Source: Candidatus Marithrix sp. Canyon 246 (lineage in GTDB: Bacteria > Pseudomonadota > Gammaproteobacteria > Beggiatoales > Beggiatoaceae). From it: a DNA stretch of 43,229 bases. The translations under genes and the position numbers were made by a program. The notes under the pieces were generated by a model that was given only the letters and a program-made list of their open reading frames with translations, had not been told where the DNA came from and did not search any database. The DNA is taken from the NCBI RefSeq assembly GCF_001723685.1, contig NZ_MCBX01000022.1, positions 1 through 43,229 of the forward strand, given 5' to 3'. Shown piece by piece: positions 34,098 through 41,097 of this stretch; positions within the stretch are counted from its first letter, which is position 1, and each line of letters begins with the position of its first letter.

Positions 34098-34448
34098 CTA
34101 ATAAGACGTGTGTCTATTATTCAGTTTTCCTACTATTCTGCTATTTTTAAGCAGTTGTTCAGTTTCTTGAACTTTCAGTTGGTTAATCATAAAATAGCTT
34201 ACATCATTATCATCAGTATCAATACGCTTATGGGGACTACACCATCCTGTGATAAAATCCATCACATCTAATACAACATCTTCATAATCTTCGTCGTTTG
34301 TAGTTGTTTTACGGAAATATTCAAATTCAGCTAGAATATTTTCCTTAGAGTATCCTTTATTTAATAAATCTTTAACGATTTGTTCCAATTTTTCGATTGG
34401 GTTACTTTGTTGTAAAGCTTCTTTTAAAACAGATAGTTCATCGCTCAT
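34098..34448 (-). CDS. Small immunity-like protein
   Basis: 116 residues, acidic and helical: LSVLKEALQQSNPIEKLEQI, then NKGYSKENILAEFEYFRKT and a conserved-looking DVVLDVMDFITGWCSPHKRI. I recall this last motif from small proteins encoded behind toxin genes in cyanobacteria and sulfur bacteria, but cannot name the family with certainty. Its ATG overlaps (ATGA) the original stop of the broken toxin gene upstream, so the pair was an operon. The gene appears intact; its C-terminus (NSRIVGKLNNRHTSY) may be extended. Binding and neutralising the toxin is inference. Confidence 0.6.
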   Translation of the reverse strand: MSDELSVLKEALQQSNPIEKLEQIVKDLLNKGYSKENILAEFEYFRKTTTNDEDYEDVVLDVMDFITGWCSPHKRIDTDDNDVSYFMINQLKVQETEQLLKNSRIVGKLNNRHTSY

Positions 34449-34706
34449 TTTTGATTACCTGTTAAAGTCCAGTCATGTAGAGTTGCGAATTGGAAGATTA
34501 TAGGGTGGCGGAGGACTCACAGACATACCGCCTGTATTTGGTTTTACTTTACCCGAAATTACTAAAATATCAATTCCTTCTCTGATTCCCAGAGTTCTAG
34601 CTGTTGCACCCACCACTGGCAAACTGTTCGCACTGATTTTCATTGAACGAAATAATAAATAATTATCCATACACAGCTTGTTAAATTTTTGAGGACTTTT
34701 CATCAT
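34445..34706 (-). pseudogene. Truncated Tse2-like toxin gene
   Basis: A 77-codon frame (34473-34706) starts MMKSPQKFNKLCMDNYLLFR and keeps ARTLGIREGIDILV followed by KPNTGGMSVSPP. This resembles the DTGGTSV region of the ADP-ribosyltransferase-fold toxin Tse2 and its relatives. It stops early. In another frame the last codons before the immunity gene read LHDWTLTGNQK and TGA, a plausible native C-terminus overlapping the next ATG. So the middle and most of the C-terminal half have been deleted and the frame broken. The toxin should be inactive. Confidence 0.6.
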
Positions 34707-34783
34707 GATTGAACATACATTTTAGTCATAATTAACTTTAATGTCAAGTTATATAAGCATAATACATATCTATTAACTAAAAT

Positions 34784-35603
34784 CTTTGCTAGCTGATATT
34801 GAGATTAATGGGCATATTTATCCAATTGGTGATGTTAGCTATATTTACACCAACTTATTGGGTAATGAAGCTGGGCGTGCTATTTATGATGGTGATGCTA
34901 TGATTGCTAGTAATAATAACATTTTAGCCACTAGTTCACGTTTTAGTTTTGATAATTATCAGTCAATTAGCGCGTGTATTAATATTGCTTTTGAATATCC
35001 AGTTATTTCACCATGTAAAAACATTGTCACTACTACAATAACTGACATTATAAAGTCACTATTGACGTGTGTTTATCAAGCCACAGAAAATTCTAGTGAA
35101 ACCACACAAAATGCAGCAAATACTCTTGCTACTAGCCTTGGTGCCGATTACCTCAATATAAATATCAATAATATTTATATTGAATACGTAGAATTAATTT
35201 CACAAGCACTGAATAAAAAATTAAGTTGGGAAACAGACGATTTAGCCTTACAAAATATTCAAGCACGAGTTCGCTCACCCAGCGTCTGGTTAATTGCTAA
35301 TATTCGTAATGCTTTATTACTAGCAACTAGCAATCGCTCAGAAGTAGCACTAGGATATGTGACAATGGATGGTGATACTAGTGGCGGTTTAAGCCCATTA
35401 GCAGGAATAGACAAAGACTTTTTACGACATTGGCTACGTTGGTTAGAAAAATCAATTCCAGCTTTAAGATTAGTAAATGAACAATCACCAACTGCCGAAT
35501 TACGCCCAGCGTTTAAACGAACAAAATCTTGATCCTAAGACATGGTGCCGCTTTCCGATTCTTTCTGGAGGGTATAAGCAAGAATTGGAGGAGATGAAGG
35601 AGA
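34784..35603 (+). pseudogene. nadE fragment 5, long in-frame deletion copy
   Basis: A 248-codon frame (34786-35532) is made of nadE pieces still in frame: EINGHIYPIGD, SYIYTNLLGNEAGRAIYDGD, NIAFEYPVISPCK, and a long intact stretch from TTITDIIKSLLTC to SPTAELRPA. It lacks the amidase cysteine region (FEICEEAW) and the [10 protein letters not shown]-binding loop, so it cannot make NAD+. It ends in the GCGTTTAAACGA scar and the nadE 3' end. It is the right-hand partner of nadE around the island. Confidence 0.88.
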
Positions 35604-35685
35604 AAGCTTTTGTAATAAACCAAAGGTAATATGAGTATTAACTTTTTCACTTGTATTTACTCTAATATTCCTAATGCTTTAAGAT
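35604..35685 (+). repeat. 82-bp direct repeat, right copy
   Basis: Same 82 bases as 28855-28936. It follows the decayed nadE copy and is joined directly to the fragment of an unrelated gene. Confidence 0.88.
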
Positions 35686-35840
35686 AAACGGCAACTGGTA
35701 GAAGTGAGTGATGTAGAAGCGACTGTGCCAAATGTGCTTGAAGCCGAAAAATTCTTTTTTAATGAACGCAAAATTTTATCTGTTTTAGCATCAGATGGAG
35801 AATTAGATTGCCCTGAAGAAAAATCTATATATTGCTTCTA
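35686..35840 (+). pseudogene. C-terminal fragment of an unknown gene upstream of the permease
   Basis: The open frame reads RQLVEVSDVEATVPNVLEAE, then FFFNERKILSVLASDGELDC and ends SIYCF with a stop at 35840. It has no start codon of its own and begins exactly at the direct-repeat border, so its 5' part was removed when the island formed. It sits 36 bases before the permease ATG and was probably the preceding gene of that operon. Product not recognised. Confidence 0.6.
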
Positions 35841-35876
35841 ACCACAATATAAATCATATTAATTTAAAATATAGCG

Positions 35877-37667
35877 ATGACAACAACAAAAAAACCCAAA
35901 GGCTTAGTAGCCACTTTAGCCATTTTAGATTTACGCCATGAATGGATTTTAACCTTGTGCATGGTTTTAGCAATTGCTGCTGTATTAGCACCTTTGCTAA
36001 TTTTATTAGGTTTGAAATATGGAACTATTGAAACTATGCGCGAGCGATTAATTGAGGATCCGGTTAATCGTGAAATTAAACCTGCTCGCACTTTGCAATT
36101 AAGTTCAACTTGGTTTGATGACTTTTCTAAGCGTGATGATGTCGCTTTTATTGTTCCGACTATTTTACGTGGTTCTTCTATTGTACGTATTATTAAAAAA
36201 GCAGGTGACTATGGACATGCCCTTGATCTTGTGCCTACTGCGCCTAATGATCCTTTGATTTTAGAAAATGGAGCAATTGTGCCGCTAGCTGGTGAATGTG
36301 TTTTAAGTTATTCGGCTTCAGAGGAATTAGGAATCAAAACCGGTGATGTTGTAACAGCGCGTATCACCAGAACACGGCGTGGTAGAAGAGAATATGTTGA
36401 AACGCCTTTAAAAGTTATAGCGATATTAAATCCACGGGCTGATGGTTTATCACGTATTTATGCGCCGCTGCAATTTGTCACCGATGTTGAATTATATCGA
36501 GAAGGGCAAGCAGTAACAGCGCGTAATTGGGCAGGTTCTCAACCACGCCCTTTTTTAAGTTTTGATGGAGCATTTGTCATTCATCCAGCGCGTTTAAGTC
36601 GTATCAAAATGCGAATGTTGACTATTAATACTGGTTTAGCTCAAATCAATAAAATCAATTCTGAGCAATTTCAACAAGCAATGGGGTTTGCACTTCCTAG
36701 CGGTTACACTATTTATAAATTAGCAGCCAAAGGCAATACTATACAAACCACTAATATCAAACGCCTAAAAAATAAACTACGTGGACAATCAGCAATAGTT
36801 CTGCCCTTTGTAGAAAATATATCCTTAAAACTCAATCAAGAAATTAAAATCATAGGTTTATCAATAACTACGGCAGAGGCAAAGCAACTTGAAATTCCAG
36901 CTTTAAAGTGGACAAAAAATTCTATTTTATTACCAGACCATATAAAATTTACCAGTGGCAAAGCCAGTGCCTTGAATGGAAAAATAGAATTTCCTATTAC
37001 TAATATAGGTAAATCATTTAGTAAATATGCAATAGTGCCAATTGAATTAATTGGAAGCTTAAAAACTGGAGAAAAGCGAAATATTATATATGATGAAACA
37101 CAAAATAGCTTTTTACTAGCCAGAGCTGGCTATAGAGGATTTCGCCTTTATGCGCGAAGTATTGATGACATTCCCACACTTTATAGGCATTTTATTGAAA
37201 ATAAAATTGAAGTAATAACAAAAGTTCAATCAATTGAAAAAGTTAAAATATTAGATCGCGGTTTAACTCGTATATTTTGGTTAGTTGCCATTATTGGAAT
37301 AATTGGCGGAATTGCAGCACTTATTGCAAGCTTATATGCCGCTGTTGAAAGGAAAAAACGCGATATTGGTATTTTAAGATTAATGGGCTTATCCAGAAAC
37401 GAGGTATTTATATTTCCCATTTACCAAGGAATTAGCATCGCGATAATCAGCGTAATAGTTGCGATTATGGGATATGCAAGCCTATCTTATATAATAAATT
37501 TTGTATTTGCTGCCGATTTAAGATTAGGAGAAAAAATTTGCTTTTTACCTAATGAATATTTTATGATTGCTTTTATTGCTACTACTATCGCTGCTGCTAT
37601 GAGTTCATTACTAGCGGCTTGGAAAACTACTGAAATTGAACCAGCGGAGGCTATTCGTGAAGAATAA
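35877..37667 (+). CDS. FtsX/MacB-type ABC transporter permease
   Basis: 596 residues. One N-terminal membrane helix (WILTLCMVLAIAAVLAPLLI) is followed by a large extracytoplasmic domain (about 45-450). Three C-terminal helices come next: IFWLVAIIGIIGGIAALIASLY, IYQGISIAIISVIVAIMGYA, and one before AAMSSLLAAWKTTEIEPAEAIREE. The AAVERKKRDIGILRLMGLSR and PAEAIRE signatures are those of FtsX/LolE/MacB permeases, which work with an ATPase to move lipoproteins, peptides or regulate cell-wall enzymes. No ATPase gene is in the window. The C-terminal coding sequence ...GCGGAGGCTATTCGTGAAGAA recurs at 41066 as the leader of the FGE-like gene. This indicates the two genes were once directly adjacent and overlapping. 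Confidence 0.87.
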   Translation: MTTTKKPKGLVATLAILDLRHEWILTLCMVLAIAAVLAPLLILLGLKYGTIETMRERLIEDPVNREIKPARTLQLSSTWFDDFSKRDDVAFIVPTILRGSSIVRIIKKAGDYGHALDLVPTAPNDPLILENGAIVPLAGECVLSYSASEELGIKTGDVVTARITRTRRGRREYVETPLKVIAILNPRADGLSRIYAPLQFVTDVELYREGQAVTARNWAGSQPRPFLSFDGAFVIHPARLSRIKMRMLTINTGLAQINKINSEQFQQAMGFALPSGYTIYKLAAKGNTIQTTNIKRLKNKLRGQSAIVLPFVENISLKLNQEIKIIGLSITTAEAKQLEIPALKWTKNSILLPDHIKFTSGKASALNGKIEFPITNIGKSFSKYAIVPIELIGSLKTGEKRNIIYDETQNSFLLARAGYRGFRLYARSIDDIPTLYRHFIENKIEVITKVQSIEKVKILDRGLTRIFWLVAIIGIIGGIAALIASLYAAVERKKRDIGILRLMGLSRNEVFIFPIYQGISIAIISVIVAIMGYASLSYIINFVFAADLRLGEKICFLPNEYFMIAFIATTIAAAMSSLLAAWKTTEIEPAEAIREE

Positions 37668-37682
37668 GATATAATATTGAAT

Positions 37683-37772
37683 ATGAAATTTGAATGGGAT
37701 ACAAATAAAGAAAAACTCAATATACGAAAACATGGGATCACATTTGAACAGGCTTCATATCTTCGTATGTAA
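37683..37772 (+). pseudogene. BrnT-like toxin N-terminal fragment
   Basis: 29 codons starting MKFEWDTNKEKLN and continuing IRKHGITFEQA, the typical beginning of BrnT-type toxins, whose middle and active residues should follow but do not. It ends in YLRM and a stop. No BrnA antitoxin follows. Confidence 0.7.
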
Positions 37773-37809
37773 CATCAAATTAAGGTAACAGTTCCTAATC
37801 ATAACTGCT

Positions 37810-37848
37810 GTAGGTTGGGCTTACAAAAGGAAACGCAGCCCAACCTAC
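37810..37848. repeat. GTAGGTTGGGCT palindromic repeat, copy 2
   Basis: GTAGGTTGGGCT and AGCCCAACCTAC separated by 15 bases. Same arms as at 12148. It lies between convergent genes (permease side and FG-GAP gene), where it could terminate transcription from both sides. Confidence 0.7.
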
Positions 37849-37875
37849 ATACTACATAGCTTTTTCTGTCAGGCA

Positions 37876-39336
37876 CTACTTAATATTGCCAACACCTGCT
37901 AATGTCCATGCGGCTTTATTAACAGGAGTATGAATATTAATTCCTCCAAGCCGTTTGCCGTTTCTCATAGGCCAATAATGAACTTGACCATTTCTATGTT
38001 GCCAGACTATATCATCTGTATCATCACCATTGACATCACCAACACCTGCTAGTGTCCATGCGGCTTTATTAACAGGAGTATGAATATTAATTCCTCCAAG
38101 CCGTTTGCCGTTTCTCATAGGCCAATAATGAACTTGACCATTTCTATGTTGCCAGACTATATCATCTGTATCATCACCATTGACATCACCAACACCTGCT
38201 AGTGTCCATGCGGCTTTATTAACAGGAGTATGAATATTAATTCCTCCAAGCCGTTTACCGTTTCTCATCGGCCAATAATGAACTTGACCATTTCTATGTT
38301 GCCAGACTATATCATCTGTACCATCACCATTGACATCACCAACACCCGCTAGTGTCCATGCAGCTTTATTAACAGGGGTATGAATATTAATTCCCCCAAG
38401 CCGTTTACCGTTTCTCATCGGCCAATAATGAACTTGACCATTTCTATGTTGCCAGACTATATCATCTGTACCATCACCATTGACATCACCTACATCTGCT
38501 AGTGTCCATGCGGCTCTATTAACTGGAGTATGAATATTAATTCCCCCAAGTCGTTTACCATTTCTCATCGGCCAATAGTGAACTTGACCATTTTTATGTT
38601 GCCAGACTATATCATCTGTACCATCACCATTGACATAACCAGCACCCGCTAGTGTCCATGCGGCTTTATTAACAGGAGTATGAATATTAATTCCTCCAAG
38701 CCGTTTGCCGTTTCTCATAGGCCAATAATGAACTTGACCATTTCTATGTTGCCAGACTATATCATCTGTACCATTACCATTGACATCACCAACACTTGCT
38801 AATGTCCATGCGGCTTTATTAACAGGAGTATGAATATTAATTCCTCCAAGCCGTTTGCCGTTTCTCATGGCCCAATAATGAACTTGACCATTTCTATGTT
38901 GCCAGATTATATCATCTGTATCATCACCATTGACATCACCTACACCTGCTAGTGTCCATGCGGCTTTATTAACAGAAGTATGAATATTAATTCCTCCAAG
39001 CCGTTTGCCGTTTTTCATTGGCCAATAATGAACTTGACCATTTCTATGTTGCCAGACTATATCATCTGTATCATCACCATTGACATCACCAACACCTGCT
39101 AGTGTCCATGCGGCTCTATTAACTGGAGTATGAATATTAATTCCCCCAAGCCGTTTACCATTTCTCATCGGCCAATAGTGAACTTGACCATTTTTATGTT
39201 GCCAGACTATATCATCTGTACCATCACCATTGACATCACCTACATCTGCATGTGCAGAAAAGCTTAATACCAATAGCACCATTAATAAAGAACTATTAAA
39301 TAGCAAGTTTGTTTGGATAAAAGGTGTATTTTTCAT
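37876..39336 (-). CDS. Secreted FG-GAP-type protein of nine 50-residue repeats
   Basis: 486 residues. A signal peptide (about 1-30, ...LSFSAHA|DVG) is followed by nine nearly identical repeats of 50 residues. Each opens GDVNGDGTDDIVWQH, continues NGQVHYWPMRNGKRLGGIN and closes with KAAWTLAGV. The D-N-G-D-G loop is the calcium-binding signature of FG-GAP/VCBS blades, so a beta-propeller or rod-like array is likely. The DNA period is 150 bp (copies start near 37893, 38043, 38193 and so on to 39093), with few base changes. Recent tandem amplification is therefore likely, and the repeat number may vary or be collapsed in assembly. It is the only gene between the permease and the sigma-54 activator. 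Function: probably surface adhesion or matrix; inference. Confidence 0.88.
   Translation of the reverse strand: MKNTPFIQTNLLFNSSLLMVLLVLSFSAHADVGDVNGDGTDDIVWQHKNGQVHYWPMRNGKRLGGINIHTPVNRAAWTLAGVGDVNGDDTDDIVWQHRNGQVHYWPMKNGKRLGGINIHTSVNKAAWTLAGVGDVNGDDTDDIIWQHRNGQVHYWAMRNGKRLGGINIHTPVNKAAWTLASVGDVNGNGTDDIVWQHRNGQVHYWPMRNGKRLGGINIHTPVNKAAWTLAGAGYVNGDGTDDIVWQHKNGQVHYWPMRNGKRLGGINIHTPVNRAAWTLADVGDVNGDGTDDIVWQHRNGQVHYWPMRNGKRLGGINIHTPVNKAAWTLAGVGDVNGDGTDDIVWQHRNGQVHYWPMRNGKRLGGINIHTPVNKAAWTLAGVGDVNGDDTDDIVWQHRNGQVHYWPMRNGKRLGGINIHTPVNKAAWTLAGVGDVNGDDTDDIVWQHRNGQVHYWPMRNGKRLGGINIHTPVNKAAWTLAGVGNIK
37893..39242 (-). repeat. Nine 150-bp tandem repeats
   Basis: Period 150 bp, in frame. Variation is mostly at third positions (for example ACCTGCT/ACCCGCT and CGTTTGCC/CGTTTACC). 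Some positions switch between GGTGAT-type and GATGAT-type codons (NGDGT/NGDDT). Confidence 0.9.
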
Positions 39337-39391
39337 ATCATATTTATATATTAATGATGAACCATCATCATACGAAGATTGATAACTAAAG

Positions 39392-39429
39392 TAGGGGCAT
39401 ATGGGCGCAAACCTATGTGTTTGCCCCTG
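39392..39429. repeat. TAGGGGCA...TGCCCCT hairpin repeat
   Basis: TAGGGGCA at 39392 and TGCCCCTG at 39422-39429, with GCGCAAACCTATGTG in the loop. A small non-coding palindrome upstream of the FG-GAP gene. The remaining 39337-39818 shows only the lectin remnant and the inverted repeat listed below. Confidence 0.5.
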
Positions 39430-39466
39430 TTAGATGATTAAAGGACGAATTTTGAGAGTAAATTAT

Positions 39467-39545
39467 TTATTGAATAGCCCACTTTTGGTTTTTACCACCA
39501 TGGCAATTAGGCAACAGATAAAAAAGCTAATGCCGTTTTTTTCAT
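39467..39545 (-). pseudogene. Remnant of a secreted ricin-type lectin gene
   Basis: On the minus strand MKKTALAFLSVA (signal peptide start) runs into a stop, and in another frame NCHGGKNQKWAIQ and a stop follow. The C-x-G-G-x-N-Q-x-W pattern is the QxW signature of ricin B-type lectins. First and last parts of a gene appear joined with the middle lost. Confidence 0.45.
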
Positions 39546-39734
39546 GATTAATATCTTTCTAATTAGTGATTAAAAATAAGCAGCAAACATAGTAATTTAC
39601 ATTTACAATCAAAACAATCAAATACATGATTGTCGATTTCTTTAGAGCTAAAGGTATGCCAACTAGCTTATTAATACATAACTATTTGTTATATAGTATT
39701 TAAAATCAATTTAAACGCAAGTATATAATGCCCA

Positions 39735-39756
39735 TTTTAGGAAATTTTTCCTAAAA
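39735..39756. promoter_or_regulatory. Perfect inverted repeat near the sigma-54 activator
   Basis: TTTTAGGAAA and TTTCCTAAAA separated by two bases. It is downstream of the activator gene and ~400 bases upstream of the FG-GAP gene, a distance typical of enhancer sites. A short AT-rich terminator is the alternative. Confidence 0.35.
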
Positions 39757-39818
39757 CACGGAAAAAGTATGCCCTTTTTGGAACAAAATATAAATTAATA
39801 TATTGATAATCATAATTA

Positions 39819-40799
39819 TTACTTTATGTACTTCCACTTTTGTAACTTTCGGTAAAGGGTTGTTTTTCCTATTCCCAACAATTTTGCCGCTTGTACTACA
39901 TTGCCATTGCAAAATTTAATCGCTTCAAGGCTCGCGTTTTTTTCCACCTGCCAAAGAGGATAAATGGTTTTGGGACAAATTTTAGCGACTTCGGGCGTGG
40001 ATAAGAATTGAGGAAGTAGGTTCTCCATTTCTTCAGCGAGTGTGTTAAGCAGCATATCTGCTGTTATTGTCTCACCATAATGAGATAGCACTAGATTATG
40101 GATCACATTCTTCAATTGTCGGATATTACCCGGCCACTGATAATCTAACAAGATTTTTTCGGCTTCTAGGGTAAAATATTTAAAGCTTTTCTGCTCTTGT
40201 TTTGCATATTGCTGAAGAAAATTTTGGGCTAGCATTAAAACATCTTGTCCACGCTGACGTAGTGGTGGCAAATGGATTGAACTTACTTTTAAACGATAAT
40301 AAAGATCTTGACGGAAACGCTTGGCCTTAATTTCGCTAAGCAGATCACGATTGGTAGCCCAAATAAAACGAATATCAACAGTTTCTAATTGACTGCTGCC
40401 GACTTTATAAAAAGTACCAGTTTCGACAAACCGTAGTAGCTTGCACTGTAAATTCAAATCCATTTCACCGATTTCATCTAAAAACAAGGTACCACCATCG
40501 GCTAAGGATGCCATACCTTGCCGGTTTTGAGTTGCGCCAGTAAAAGCTCCTTTGACATGTCCAAATAATTCACTTTCTATCAAGTTATCTGGAATCGCAG
40601 CACAATTTATAGATAAAAAGGCTTTATCTTTATATCGACTAACTTGATGAAACATATGAGCGCAGACTTCTTTACCCGTGCCGGTTTCTCCAGTAATCAA
40701 CACGGAGGCTTTACTATTCGCAACTTGGTCAATTTTTTGGTAAACCCTCTGCATGGCAGCGGATGTCCCACAATCAATGATATTGGAATTTTTTTGCAT
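39819..40799 (-). CDS. Sigma-54-dependent transcriptional activator without receiver domain
   Basis: 326 residues consisting almost only of the AAA+ domain and a Fis-type helix-turn-helix. Walker A is GETGTGKE at 37-44, the sigma-54 contact loop GAFTGA at 84-89 and Walker B LFLDEIGEMD at 105-114. The arginine-rich sensor region (RFRQDLYYRL, LPPLRQRGQD) is present, and the C-terminal HTH is VVQAAKLLGIGKTTLYRKL. It opens closed sigma-54 promoters. Lacking a receiver or GAF input domain, it would be constitutive or controlled by a partner, as in PspF-type activators. Its targets are unknown; the neighbouring FG-GAP gene is one guess. No -24/-12 site is evident nearby. Confidence 0.92.
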   Translation of the reverse strand: MQKNSNIIDCGTSAAMQRVYQKIDQVANSKASVLITGETGTGKEVCAHMFHQVSRYKDKAFLSINCAAIPDNLIESELFGHVKGAFTGATQNRQGMASLADGGTLFLDEIGEMDLNLQCKLLRFVETGTFYKVGSSQLETVDIRFIWATNRDLLSEIKAKRFRQDLYYRLKVSSIHLPPLRQRGQDVLMLAQNFLQQYAKQEQKSFKYFTLEAEKILLDYQWPGNIRQLKNVIHNLVLSHYGETITADMLLNTLAEEMENLLPQFLSTPEVAKICPKTIYPLWQVEKNASLEAIKFCNGNVVQAAKLLGIGKTTLYRKLQKWKYIK

Positions 40800-40960
40800 A
40801 AAAATAAATTGAATTTTAAAAATTGTAGGAAATAGATAATATTTTAACCTTACTATTTAGTAAAGTACCGTTAATTACAATGATAAATCAACAAACTTGT
40901 TTTTTTTATTTCCGGACAAGTCTAATATCATAAATGGTAAAACCCCTCAAATTTATCCAC

Positions 40961-41049
40961 AAAAAATCCGTTTATTCCGAAAATCCGTTGTACTCATTTC
41001 TTTGATATAATATTAAGTACAACGGATTTTCGGAATAAACGGATTTTTT
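40961..41049. repeat. Perfect 33-bp inverted repeat with 23-base loop
   Basis: The left arm 40961-40993 (starting AAAAAATCCGTTTATTCC, ending CCGTTGTAC) is the exact complement of the right arm 41017-41049. Each arm itself contains two AATCCGTT-like units. The right side ends in T7, so on the plus strand it could also be a strong terminator. MITE-like. 40800-40960 holds no gene I can see. Confidence 0.9.
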
Positions 41050-41065
41050 TATTGTTAGAAAATAA

Positions 41066-41097
41066 ATTGAACCAGCGGAGGCAATTCGTGAAGAATG
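41066..41097 (+). pseudogene. 3'-end scrap of the FtsX-type permease gene
   Basis: ATTGAACCAGCGGAGGC and ATTCGTGAAGAATGA repeat the last codons of the permease gene (IEPAEAIREE and stop; compare 37637-37667). It provides the Shine-Dalgarno (GGAGG) and the overlapping GTG start of the FGE-like gene, a trace of the ancestral operon. Confidence 0.8.

Noticed and set aside
34786-35532. Second functional NAD synthetase
   Set aside because: The frame is long but lacks the amidase cysteine region and the SGGADSS loop, and has internal joints; it is a deletion copy.
37893-39242. CRISPR-like array
   Set aside because: The 150-bp units are contiguous, without unique spacers, and are in frame within a signal-peptide protein.
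39337-39818. Sigma-54 promoter (-24 GG / -12 GC) for the FG-GAP gene
   Set aside because: I tested several GG...GC pairs on the strand; none has the required spacing.
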